From NCBI RefSeq assembly GCF_016031615.1, contig NZ_JACYXC010000001.1, positions 3,348,001 through 3,412,000 of the forward strand: 64,000 nt of DNA, written 5' to 3'. Shown in pieces: positions 43,714-52,518 of this stretch; within the stretch, counting starts at the first letter, position 1; every line of letters starts with the position of its first letter. The translations under genes and the position numbers were made by a program. This DNA is from Streptomyces pactum. Lineage in GTDB: Bacteria; Actinomycetota; Actinomycetes; Streptomycetales; Streptomycetaceae. A model generated the notes under the pieces. That model had not been told where the DNA came from and searched no databases. It was given only the letters and a program-made list of their open reading frames with translations.

Positions 43714-46599
43714 TTGTCCCCGACCCGCGAGACCGCACAGGGCGGCCGCCGACTCGTCATCGTCGAGTCGCCTGCCAAGGCGAAGACGATCAAGGGCTAC
43801 CTCGGCCCGGGTTACGTCGTCGAGGCCAGCGTCGGGCACATCCGCGACCTGCCGAACGGCGCCGCCGAGGTGCCCGAGAAGTACACCGGCGAGGTGCGCC
43901 GGCTGGGCGTGGACGTCGAGCACGACTTCCAGCCCATCTATGTCGTCAACGCCGACAAGAAGAGCCAGGTCAAGAAGCTCAAGGAGCTGCTGGCCGACTC
44001 CGACGAACTCTTCCTGGCCACCGATGAGGACCGGGAGGGCGAGGCCATCGCCTGGCACCTGCAGCAGGTGCTCAAGCCCAAGGTCCCGGTGCGCCGGATG
44101 GTCTTCCACGAGATCACCAAGGACGCGATCCAGGCGGCGGTCGCCAACCCGCGCGAGCTGAACCAGCGGCTGGTGGACGCCCAGGAGACCCGCCGCATCC
44201 TCGACCGCCTCTACGGCTACGAGGTCTCCCCGGTGCTGTGGAAGAAGGTCATGCCGCGGCTGTCCGCAGGCCGGGTGCAGTCGGTGGCCACCCGCCTGGT
44301 GGTCGAGCGCGAGCGGGACCGGATCGCCTTCCGCTCCGCCGAGTACTGGGACCTGACCGGCACCTTCTCCCCCGGCCCCGGCTCCGCCGGGGAGCCGGCG
44401 GCCTTCGGTGCCCGGCTGGTCACGGTGGACGGCCGCCGGGTCGCCCAGGGCCGCGACTTCGGCCCGGACGGCCGGCTGCGCACCGACACCCTCCAGCTGG
44501 ACGAGGCGGCCGCCCGCGCGCTGGCCGGGGCGCTGGCCGACACCCGGTTCGCGGTGCGTTCGGTGGAGTCCAAGCCGTACCGCCGCTCCCCGTACGCGCC
44601 GTTCCGCACCACCACCCTCCAGCAGGAGGCGTCGCGGAAGCTCGGGTTCGGTGCCAAGGCGACCATGCAGGTGGCGCAGAAGCTGTACGAGAACGGCTTC
44701 ATCACCTATATGCGTACCGACTCCACCACGCTGTCGGAGACCGCGGTCGCGGCGGCCCGCGCGCAGGTCACCCAGCTCTACGGGGCCGAGTACCTGCCGG
44801 ACAAGCCGCGCACCTACGCGGGCAAGGTGAAGAACGCCCAGGAGGCGCACGAGGCGATCCGCCCCTCCGGGGACCGCTTCCGCACGCCGGCGGAGACCGG
44901 GCTCACCGGTGACCAGTTCCGGCTGTACGAGCTGATCTGGAAGCGGACCGTCGCCTCCCAGATGAAGGACGCGGTCGGCAACTCGGTGACCGTGCGGATC
45001 GGCGGCACCGCGAGCGACGGCCGGGACGCCGAGTTCTCCGCGTCCGGCAAGACCATCACCTTCCACGGCTTCATGAAGGCGTACGTGGAGGGGGCCGACG
45101 ACCCCAACGCGGAGCTGGACGACCGCGAGCGGCGGCTGCCGCAGGTCGCCGAGGGCGACGCGCTGACCGCCGAGGAGATCACCGCCGACGGCCACGCCAC
45201 CAAGCCGCCGGCCCGCTACACCGAGGCGTCGCTGGTCAAGGAGCTGGAGGAGCGGGAGATCGGGCGCCCCTCGACGTACGCCTCGATCATCGGCACCATC
45301 CTCGACCGCGGCTACGTGTTCAAGAAGGGCACCGCGCTCGTCCCGTCGTTCCTCAGCTTCGCGGTGGTCAACCTGCTGGAGAAGCACTTCGGACGGCTGG
45401 TGGACTACGACTTCACCGCCAAGATGGAGGACGACCTCGACCGCATCGCGCGGGGCGAGGCGCAGGCCGTGCCGTGGCTCAAGCGCTTCTACTTCGGCGA
45501 GGGCGAGGGCCGGGAGACCGGTGGCGGTGCCGCCGACGCGGGCAACAGCGACGGCGACCACCTGGGCGGCCTGAAGGAGCTGGTCACCGACCTGGGCGCG
45601 ATCGACGCCCGGGAGGTCTCCTCCTTCCCGGTCGGCAACGGCATCGTGCTGCGGGTCGGCCGCTACGGCCCGTACATCGAGAAGCCCGGTGAGGGCGAGG
45701 ACGGCGCCGGCCGCCGCGCGGACGTCCCCGCCGACCTGCCGCCGGACGAGCTGAGCGTGGAGTACGCCGAGGAGCTGCTGGCCAAGCCGAGCGGCGACTT
45801 CGAGCTGGGCACCGACCCGGAGACCGGCCGGACGATCGTCGCCAAGGACGGCCGGTACGGCCCGTACGTCACCGAGGTGCTCCCCGAGGGCACCCCGAAG
45901 ACCGGCAAGAACGCGGTGAAGCCGCGGACCGCCTCGCTGTTCAAGTCGATGTCCCTGGACACCGTGACCCTTCAGGACGCGCTGCGGCTGATGTCGCTGC
46001 CGCGCGTGGTGGGCAAGGACCCGGAGGGCGTGGAGATCACCGCCCAGAACGGCCGCTACGGCCCGTACCTGAAGCGGGGCACCGACTCGCGGTCGCTGGA
46101 GTCCGAGGACCAGCTGTTCACCATCACGCTCGACGAGGCGCTGGCGATCTACGCCCAACCCAAGCAGCGGGGCCGGGCCGCGGCCAAGCCGCCGCTGAAG
46201 GAGCTGGGCACCGACCCGGTGAGCGAGCGCCCGGTGGTCGTCAAGGACGGCCGCTTCGGGCCGTACGTCACCGACGGCGAGACCAACGCGACGCTGCGGA
46301 CCGGCGACAGCGTCGAGACGATCACGCCGGAGCGCGGTTACGAGCTGCTGGCGGAGAAGCGCGCCAAGGCCCCGGCCAAGAAGACGGCGAAGAAGGCGGC
46401 GGCCAAGAAGACCACCACCGCCAAGAAGACGGCCGCGAAGAAGACGACCACGGCGAAGAAGACCGCGGCCAAGAAGACGACGACCGCGAAGACGGCGGCC
46501 AAGAAGACCACGACGGCGAAGAAGACGGCGGCGAAGAAGGCCACCGCCGCGGCCGGCGCGGAGCCGGCCGCCGCCCCGCGGGCCGCGTCGGACGAGTGA
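43714..46599 (+). CDS. topA: DNA topoisomerase I
   Basis: Type IA topoisomerase relaxing negative supercoils; 961 aa. The TOPRIM domain begins RRLVIVESPAKAKTIKGYLG and contains ATDEDREGEAIAWHLQQVL. The active-site tyrosine is Tyr332 in GFITYMRTDSTTLSE. PRLSAGRVQSVATRLVVERE and EEREIGRPSTYASIIGTILDRGYV are diagnostic. Four C-terminal TOP_C repeats carry G-RYGPY/GRFGPYV words instead of zinc fingers, and the last 80 residues are a Lys/Thr/Ala repeat tail (KKTTTAKKTAA) that contacts DNA, the actinobacterial form. The start is TTG 43714, with purine-rich GAGAAGAG upstream. A 16-bp terminator follows. Confidence 0.98.
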   Translation: MSPTRETAQGGRRLVIVESPAKAKTIKGYLGPGYVVEASVGHIRDLPNGAAEVPEKYTGEVRRLGVDVEHDFQPIYVVNADKKSQVKKLKELLADSDELFLATDEDREGEAIAWHLQQVLKPKVPVRRMVFHEITKDAIQAAVANPRELNQRLVDAQETRRILDRLYGYEVSPVLWKKVMPRLSAGRVQSVATRLVVERERDRIAFRSAEYWDLTGTFSPGPGSAGEPAAFGARLVTVDGRRVAQGRDFGPDGRLRTDTLQLDEAAARALAGALADTRFAVRSVESKPYRRSPYAPFRTTTLQQEASRKLGFGAKATMQVAQKLYENGFITYMRTDSTTLSETAVAAARAQVTQLYGAEYLPDKPRTYAGKVKNAQEAHEAIRPSGDRFRTPAETGLTGDQFRLYELIWKRTVASQMKDAVGNSVTVRIGGTASDGRDAEFSASGKTITFHGFMKAYVEGADDPNAELDDRERRLPQVAEGDALTAEEITADGHATKPPARYTEASLVKELEEREIGRPSTYASIIGTILDRGYVFKKGTALVPSFLSFAVVNLLEKHFGRLVDYDFTAKMEDDLDRIARGEAQAVPWLKRFYFGEGEGRETGGGAADAGNSDGDHLGGLKELVTDLGAIDAREVSSFPVGNGIVLRVGRYGPYIEKPGEGEDGAGRRADVPADLPPDELSVEYAEELLAKPSGDFELGTDPETGRTIVAKDGRYGPYVTEVLPEGTPKTGKNAVKPRTASLFKSMSLDTVTLQDALRLMSLPRVVGKDPEGVEITAQNGRYGPYLKRGTDSRSLESEDQLFTITLDEALAIYAQPKQRGRAAAKPPLKELGTDPVSERPVVVKDGRFGPYVTDGETNATLRTGDSVETITPERGYELLAEKRAKAPAKKTAKKAAAKKTTTAKKTAAKKTTTAKKTAAKKTTTAKTAAKKTTTAKKTAAKKATAAAGAEPAAAPRAASDE

Positions 46600-46607
46600 T
46601 CCGCCGC

Positions 46608-46653
46608 AGAAGCCCCGCCCGCCGGGAGAAGTGACCGGGCGGGCGGGGCTTCT
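46608..46653. terminator. Strong terminator after topA
   Basis: AGAAGCCCCGCCCGCC (46608-46623) pairs perfectly with GGCGGGCGGGGCTTCT (46638-46653), a 16-bp stem with a 14-nt loop. It ends in TTCT on the plus strand and lies between topA and the convergent rhodanese gene. Confidence 0.85.
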
Positions 46654-46878
46654 GTGGTTGTGCGGTGCTCCCCCGTCGGTCCGGTTTCCGACCGGCCCCG
46701 GGACCTCACGGGGCCGGGGTCGGATGGGTCCGGAACCGAACCGCCGCATGCCGCCGGTGCGCCCCGCCCGGCTCCCGTGCCGGCGCGGGCCCTACCCCCC
46801 GGCACGCAGCGGGCGGTCCGCCGCGCCCGGGAGGGCGAAGATCCAGGGGTCGCGTCCTCGCCCGGAGGGGGCGGGAGG

Positions 46879-47205
46879 TCAGACCGCTTCGGTGGGCAGG
46901 CCGGCCTCGACCCAGTCCTGGATGCCCTCGCGGTACTTGCGGACATTGGTGTAGCCGAGGGCGGTGAGCCGGTCGGCGACCTGGCCGCTGTTGGGGCACG
47001 CCGGGTTGGAGCAGTAGGTGACGATCGCGGCGTCGCGGTCGGGGAGCACGGTGGACGCCCGGGCGTCGACCTCGGCCGGAACCAGAGCCAGGGCCCCGGG
47101 CAGGTGCTGCTGGGCGTAGTACTCGCCGCCGAGCGTGTCGACGACGGTCACCTCGCCGTTCCTGATCGCTGCCACGAGTTCGTCGCGGGTGATGAGCGCG
47201 GTCAT
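46879..47205 (-). CDS. Rhodanese-like sulfurtransferase
   Basis: Single-domain rhodanese of 108 aa: MTALITRDELVAAIRNGEVTVVDTLGGEYYAQQHLPGALAL, with the active-site loop VTYCSNPACPNSGQVADRLTALGYTNVRKYREGIQDWVEAGLP. The catalytic Cys is in TYCSNPAC, and a second Cys four residues on may allow redox chemistry. Such proteins move sulfane sulfur or detoxify cyanide and persulfides. ATG 47205 has GGAGG with a suitable spacer. The divergent TetR regulator starts 43 bp away, so it probably controls this gene. Confidence 0.93.
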   Translation of the reverse strand: MTALITRDELVAAIRNGEVTVVDTLGGEYYAQQHLPGALALVPAEVDARASTVLPDRDAAIVTYCSNPACPNSGQVADRLTALGYTNVRKYREGIQDWVEAGLPTEAV

Positions 47206-47232
47206 GCCACTACCTCCATGGAAAACGGAAAC

Positions 47233-47244
47233 GGACTACAGTCC
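47233..47244. promoter_or_regulatory. GGACT-AC-AGTCC dyad over the tetR -10
   Basis: Five-base arms GGACT/AGTCC flank AC. The TACAGT at 47237-47242 is a -10 hexamer six bases before the tetR ATG (47249), so the dyad overlaps the promoter. A second perfect palindrome, CGGACCGCGGTCCG (47266-47279), lies inside the first tetR codons. Both are candidate operators. Confidence 0.5.
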
Positions 47245-47248
47245 TGTT

Positions 47249-47863
47249 ATGGCTCACGACAGTAACGGACCGCGGTCCGATTCGGCAACGCCGCTGGAAC
47301 TGCTGCGCACCCCGCCGCCCAAGGAGCGGGCGGACGCGGCCCGGAACCGCGCGGCGGTGCTGGAGGCGGCCGCCCGGCTGTTCGCCGAACACGGCGTCGA
47401 GGCGGTGTCCATGGAGCAGGTGGCCGCGGCCGCGGGCGTCGGCAAGGGCACCTTGTTCCGCCGGTTCGGCGACAAGTCGGGGCTGGCCGCCGCACTGCTG
47501 GACGCCCGGGAGCGCGTGCTCCAGGAGGCGGTCATGCACGGGCCGCCCCCGCTCGGCCCCGGGGCCCCGGCCGACGAGCGCCTGGCCGCGTTCCTCGACG
47601 CCTACTTCGACTATCTGCTGGAGCACCTGGCGCTGGTCCGGATGTCCGAGACCGCCACCCCCGGCGCCCGGTACCGGATCGGGGCCTACCGGTTCTGGCA
47701 CCGCCATGTGGCGATCCTGCTCGCCACCGCACCCGACCCCGACCAGGCCGCACACGCGCTGCTCGCCCCCCTGGCGGCCGATCACGTCGCCGCACTCCTG
47801 CCGGAGCTCGGCGAGGAGCGCATGCGCGCCGGCCTGCTCCGGCTCGCCCGGTCCGCGATGTGA
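47249..47863 (+). CDS. TetR-family repressor
   Basis: DNA-binding regulator of 204 aa. The N-terminal HTH spans about residues 32-78 (RNRAAVLEAAARLFAEHGVEAVSMEQVAAAAGVGKGTLFRRFGDKSGLAAALLD), a clear TetR_N signature. The helical C-terminal ligand domain (ADERLAAFLDAYFDYLLEHLALVRMSETA) is variable and its effector is unknown. ATG 47249 has no ribosome site but has a -10 hexamer six bases upstream, predicting leaderless translation. Divergent to the rhodanese gene; a sulfur or thiol-related signal is plausible but unproven. Confidence 0.93.
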   Translation: MAHDSNGPRSDSATPLELLRTPPPKERADAARNRAAVLEAAARLFAEHGVEAVSMEQVAAAAGVGKGTLFRRFGDKSGLAAALLDARERVLQEAVMHGPPPLGPGAPADERLAAFLDAYFDYLLEHLALVRMSETATPGARYRIGAYRFWHRHVAILLATAPDPDQAAHALLAPLAADHVAALLPELGEERMRAGLLRLARSAM

Positions 47864-48307
47864 CGGTGCCGCCCGGGCAGGCCGGGCCCGGCCTGCCCGT
47901 TTCCGGTGGCCCGCCCGGCCGCGCGTGTTCCCGGTGCCGGGGCCGGGCGCGGCCGCCCCGGGTCCGCACCGGTCCGCGCCCCGGCCGCACCGGGAGAGCC
48001 CGGCCCCGTCGCCGTACCGCACACCCGGGCCCCCGGCCCGGCCGGGCGGGCCCCCGGCCCGGCCGGGCGGGCCCCCGGCCCGGCCGGGCGGGCTCCCCGC
48101 GCCCGCGCCCGTACCGCGCGCCTCCGTACCGCGCCTCCGTGCCCGCCGCCGTACCGCGCCTCCCACCCTCGCCCGTACCGCGCCTCCGTGCCCGGACGCA
48201 CCCCGCCCGGGGCCCGGCCCGGGCACGCCCGGGCGCGGTCACACCGCACCGGCCAGGTGTTCGGGTGTGGGCCGCGTGAATTCACCCGATCCGGATAGGC
48301 TGGCGGG
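47864..48307. other. Gene-free gap with 21-bp GC tandem repeats
   Basis: 444 bp upstream of tmk with no supported gene. At 48030-48092 a 21-bp unit beginning CCCCCGGCCCGGCC is repeated three times almost exactly. At about 48105-48200 a GTACCGCGCCTCCGTGCCCG-like unit recurs. A perfect GTGAATTCAC palindrome lies at 48276-48285, immediately before the tmk -10. Confidence 0.65.
48296..48301 (+). promoter_or_regulatory. -10 hexamer for leaderless tmk mRNA
   Basis: TAGGCT is followed by six nucleotides and the ATG at 48308. No Shine-Dalgarno is present. Confidence 0.5.
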
Positions 48308-51300
48308 ATGACGCGAGCCGAGCAGCCGACGGACGTGACCCCCACATCCGGTGCCCTAGCCGCGGACTCCCGCGAGCGTGCCGTACGCACCCTGCTGCGC
48401 CACCCCCCGCTGCGGAGACTGAGCGGCGCGCACCTGGCGAGCGGGGCCGCGGACGCGCTGTCGGTGCTGGTCCTGATGCTGCTCTCGCTCCAGGCGGCGG
48501 CCGCCGAGGGGTCCTTCGGCGGCGGCTACCGGGGGGCGGCCTTCGCGGTGGCGGCGCTGCTGGGGGCGCGGCTGCTGGCCACCGTGCTGTTCGGCGCGGC
48601 GCTGCTCGGCCCGGTCTCCGCGCTGGTCGGCCCGTCCGGCCCGCTGGACCGCCGGTGGACCATGGTGGGGGCCGACGGGGTACGGCTCGCGCTGCTCGTC
48701 GTCGCCCCGCTGTGGATCGACTGGACGCCCGGGGACGCGCTCGCCTGGCTGCTCATCACCGCCTTCGTGGCCGGTGTCGCCGAACGCGTGTGGACCGTCG
48801 CCAAGGACGACGCGGCGCCCGCGATGCTGCCCGCGCCGCCCCCCGAGGGCGCCGCGGTCCGGCCGCTGCCGGACCACCTCGACGCGCTGCGCCGGCTCTC
48901 GCTGCGCATCACCTTCGTCACCCTGCCGATCGCCGCCGCGGTGCTGCTCGTCGCGACCCTGATCGGCAATATCCTCGGCTCCGCCGTCGACTGGTTCCAC
49001 GAGCACCAGGCCGCGCTCGGCTCGTACGCCGCGGCCGGGCTGTTCGCCGCGTCCGTGTCGGTGCTGGTGGTGCTGGAGCTGCCGGCCGCCCGGACGCCGC
49101 GCGCCCGCTCGCCGCTGGAGGGGCTGCGCCGCCCGCGCACCGCCACCGGCCCGGAGAAGGGGCGTACCGGCGCGGTGCCGCACCTGGTGCTCGCCTCCGC
49201 GGCGATCGCGGGCGCGATCGCCGCGGCCGTCGGGGTGGCCGCGCTGCAGGCCGCGGACCTGGGCGGCGGGCCGGTCGCCTTCTCTTTGCTGGTGCTGGCG
49301 CTCGGCGGCGGCCCGGTGGTGGGCATCCGCACCGCGCCGAAGATCCTTCCCGGCCTCTCCCGGCGGCGGCTGCTCGCACTGGCCATCGCGCTGACCGGCC
49401 TGGCGCTGCTCGCGGCCGGGCTGGTGCACGACGCCACCACGGTGCTGCTGATCGTGACCGCGGCCGGGGTGTCGGCGGGCGTCGCCGCGCGGATCGGCCA
49501 CGCGCTGCTGGACCAGGAGACCGAGGAGTCCCGGCAGGGCCGCCTCACCGAGCACCTGCACGCGGTGGTCCGGGTCTTCGTCGCGCTGGGCGCCGTCGCG
49601 GCCCCGCTGCTGGCCGGCGCCATCGGCCCGCACCGGCTGGTCAGCGGCGACTTCGTCTTCGCGCACGGCGGGGCGGCGTTCACCCTGATGCTGGTCGGCG
49701 CGCTGCTGCTGCCGGTCGCGGCGCTGATCCTGGGCAAGACGGACGACCGGCAGGGGGTGCCGCTCAGGCGCGACCTGCGCGAGGCGCTGCGCGGCGCCGA
49801 CGCGGTGGAGGCGCCCGCGCCCACCGGTTTCTTCATCGCGCTGGAGGGCGGCGACGGGGCCGGCAAGTCCACGCAGGTGGAGGCGCTGGCGGAGTGGATC
49901 CGGGGCAAGGGCCACGAGGTCGTCGTCACCCGCGAACCCGGCGCCACCGCGCTCGGCAAGCGGCTCCGCTCGATCCTGCTCGACGTCTCCTCGGCCGGGA
50001 TCTCGCACCGCGCGGAGGCCCTGCTGTACGCGGCCGACCGCGCCGAACACGTCGCCTCGGTGATCCGCCCCGCGCTGGAGCGCGGCGCGGTGGTCATCTC
50101 CGACCGCTACATCGACTCCTCGGTCGCCTACCAGGGTGCGGGCCGCGACCTGGCCCCCACCGAGATCGCCCGGATCTCCCGCTGGGCCACCGACGGCCTG
50201 GTGCCCCACCTGACCGTGCTGCTCGACGTCTCCCCGGAGGCCGCGCGGGAGCGGTTCACCGAGGCGCCGGACCGGCTGGAGTCGGAGCCCGCCGAGTTCC
50301 ACCAGCGGGTACGGGCCGGCTTCCTGGCCCTGGCCGCCGCCGCGCCGGGCCGCTACCTGGTGGTGGACGCCGGCCAGCTGCCGGAGGCCGTCACCACCGC
50401 GGTGCGGCACCGGCTCGACCGGATGCTGCCGCTGTCCGAGGCCGAGGTGAAGGCCCGGGAGGAGGCGCGGAAGGCCGCCGAGGAGGAGGCCCGCCGCCGC
50501 GCCGAGGAGGAGGCCGCGCGGAAGGCCGAGGAGGAGCGGCTGGAGCGCGAGCGCCAGGAGGCCCTGGCCCGGGCGCGCGCCGAGGAGGAGGAGCGCAAGC
50601 GCCGCGAGCTGGAGGAGGCACGGCAGCGCGAGGCCGAGCGGCAGGCCGAGGAGGCCCGGCTCCGTGCCGAGGACGCCCGCCGCCGCGCCGAGGAGGAGCG
50701 CCGGCGGATAGAGGCCGAGGACCGCGCCCGCGCCCTGGAGGAGGAGCGGCGCCGCGCCGAGGCCGAGCGGCAGGCCGAGGAGGCCCGCCGGCGTGCCGAG
50801 GCGGAGGCCCGCGCCCGGGCGCTGGAGGAGGAACGGCTCCGCCGGGAGGCCGAGGAGCAGGCCCGGCGCCGCGCGGAGGCGGAGGCGCTGCGGCTGGAGA
50901 AGCAGCGCGAGGCGGAGGAGGCCCTGCGCCGGGCGGAGCAGGCGCGCCGGGCCGCGGCGGAAGCGCGGGCGGCGGAGGGTGCGGGCGGTGGCACCGGTGG
51001 TGCCGCCGGGCAGGCTTCCGCCGGGCACGCCTCGGACGGTGTCGAGCGCGGTGCCGGGTCCGGTGACGGACGGAAGGACACCGCCTCCGGCGGCTCCGGG
51101 CGGAAGGACCCCGGCGGCTCCGGCCGCAAGGGCGCCGCGCGGGGCGGTACGGACCGGGCGCGGGACGCGGGCTCCGGCGGCGCCGCGCGGGCCGCGGCGG
51201 GCGGCGCCCCCGACGAGGCACCCACCGTGGAGACGCCGCTGGTCCCGCCGCCCCCGTCGGAGGCGCCCACGGTGGAGACCCCGGCCGTGGCCGGGCCGCG

Positions 51301-52054
51301 GGACACCGCACCGGAGACGGACGGCGCGCGGGACGGCGGCTTCCCCGGTGACGACGCCCCCACGGTCGAGACGCCGATGGTCCGCCAGGAGCCGGGCACG
51401 GCGGCCGGCGGTACCGGGCAGGAGGACGGTGGCCGCGCACCGGGTGCCGGTGGCCCCTCGGGTGCCGGTGGCTCCGGCGCGGCCGACGACACCACCGTGC
51501 TGCCGCGGGTGCGCCCCGGCGCGCGGGACCCGCGGGTCGCCGGCCCGTCCGGGGAGGTCGCGGGCGCGCGGGACGCGGGCGTGGAGGACACCACCGTGCT
51601 CCGCCCGGTACGGGACGACCGCGGTCCGCGCGGGACCGGCACCTCGGAGGCGCCGGCCGACCGCGGCCCGCGCGCGGTCGGGGACCCGGACGCCGAGGAG
51701 ACCCGGCAGCTGCCGCAGCCCCCGGCCGCGCGGCCGGAGGACGAGACCACGGTGATGCCGTCCGTGCCGCACCTGGCGCCGGACCGGCCCGCCGACCCCG
51801 CGGACCGGGTGCCGCCGTGGCTGTTCCGTCCCGAGGAGCCCGCGAACGGCGCCGGGGGCGGGTCGCCGGACAACGACCGGACCCGGGAACTCCCGCAGGT
51901 GGGGCAGGCCGAGGGCGAGTCCCGGCACGGTGCCTCCGGCCGGCGCCGCCCGGAGTGGGCCGAGAGGACACCGATGGACGACCTGCCCTCGCTCGCGGAC
52001 GAACTCCTCGGCCCGTACGAGGGCGACGACGGGGACGACCGCCGCCGCCGCTGA
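48308..52054 (+). CDS. tmk: Multidomain dTMP kinase (membrane domain + TMK + coiled coil + acidic tail)
   Basis: Makes dTDP from dTMP. The 1248-aa protein begins with an MFS-like membrane region (about 25-490, roughly 10-12 hydrophobic segments). The kinase core (about 505-710) follows: P-loop FIALEGGDGAGKSTQVEALAEWI, the DR motif VVTREPGATALG, VVISDRYIDSSVAYQGAGR and the lid-like EAPDRLE. Residues about 715-890 are a continuous Glu/Arg/Ala coiled coil. The rest is disordered, with repeated APTVETP and acidic-Thr-Thr words, ending in DDLPSLADELLGPYEGDDGDDRRRR. Streptomyces tmk is commonly this fusion, anchoring the enzyme at the membrane. holB follows. Confidence 0.95.
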   Translation: MTRAEQPTDVTPTSGALAADSRERAVRTLLRHPPLRRLSGAHLASGAADALSVLVLMLLSLQAAAAEGSFGGGYRGAAFAVAALLGARLLATVLFGAALLGPVSALVGPSGPLDRRWTMVGADGVRLALLVVAPLWIDWTPGDALAWLLITAFVAGVAERVWTVAKDDAAPAMLPAPPPEGAAVRPLPDHLDALRRLSLRITFVTLPIAAAVLLVATLIGNILGSAVDWFHEHQAALGSYAAAGLFAASVSVLVVLELPAARTPRARSPLEGLRRPRTATGPEKGRTGAVPHLVLASAAIAGAIAAAVGVAALQAADLGGGPVAFSLLVLALGGGPVVGIRTAPKILPGLSRRRLLALAIALTGLALLAAGLVHDATTVLLIVTAAGVSAGVAARIGHALLDQETEESRQGRLTEHLHAVVRVFVALGAVAAPLLAGAIGPHRLVSGDFVFAHGGAAFTLMLVGALLLPVAALILGKTDDRQGVPLRRDLREALRGADAVEAPAPTGFFIALEGGDGAGKSTQVEALAEWIRGKGHEVVVTREPGATALGKRLRSILLDVSSAGISHRAEALLYAADRAEHVASVIRPALERGAVVISDRYIDSSVAYQGAGRDLAPTEIARISRWATDGLVPHLTVLLDVSPEAARERFTEAPDRLESEPAEFHQRVRAGFLALAAAAPGRYLVVDAGQLPEAVTTAVRHRLDRMLPLSEAEVKAREEARKAAEEEARRRAEEEAARKAEEERLERERQEALARARAEEEERKRRELEEARQREAERQAEEARLRAEDARRRAEEERRRIEAEDRARALEEERRRAEAERQAEEARRRAEAEARARALEEERLRREAEEQARRRAEAEALRLEKQREAEEALRRAEQARRAAAEARAAEGAGGGTGGAAGQASAGHASDGVERGAGSGDGRKDTASGGSGRKDPGGSGRKGAARGGTDRARDAGSGGAARAAAGGAPDEAPTVETPLVPPPPSEAPTVETPAVAGPRDTAPETDGARDGGFPGDDAPTVETPMVRQEPGTAAGGTGQEDGGRAPGAGGPSGAGGSGAADDTTVLPRVRPGARDPRVAGPSGEVAGARDAGVEDTTVLRPVRDDRGPRGTGTSEAPADRGPRAVGDPDAEETRQLPQPPAARPEDETTVMPSVPHLAPDRPADPADRVPPWLFRPEEPANGAGGGSPDNDRTRELPQVGQAEGESRHGASGRRRPEWAERTPMDDLPSLADELLGPYEGDDGDDRRRR

Positions 52055-52518
52055 GCGGACACATGCGGGCCGGGCCCGCCGCCGGCCCCTACCCGTGCCG
52101 GCGGCGGGCCCGGCGCGGGTGGGGGCCGGCGGGCGCGGTGCCGTTGCCGGCCGATCGGCGAGGCTGAGGGCGGCCCGATGCCGGACGATCGGCGGGGCGA
52201 GGGCAGCTCGATGCCGGCGGCCCGGCGCGGGCGGTCGGGCGCCGCACCCGGTCCGGCGCGGGCGGTCCGGCGGCGGCGGACCCGACCGACAACCGCGGCC
52301 CGACCGACGACCACAGCCCCGCCCGGACAACCGCGGCCCGACCGACGACCACAGCCCCGCCCGGACAACCACAGCACGACCGACGACGGCGGTGGCCGGG
52401 ACGGACCGGCGGACGCCGCCACCGGGCCGCCACCCGGGCGGCGGCGTCCGCTGTCGGCGCGGTGCCCCACAATGGGTGCTGGCGAGAAACGTCGTGCTGG
52501 TGGTGCTGGAGGCGGACG
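52055..52518. repeat. tmk-holB gap with 38-bp tandem duplication
   Basis: 464 bp without a gene. An exact 38-nt unit is duplicated head to tail at 52291-52328 and 52329-52366, followed by a partial third copy. CGATCGGC-containing repeats occur at 52145-52215. CACAAT near 52470 is a plausible -10 giving a roughly 40-nt leader for holB. Confidence 0.7.
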
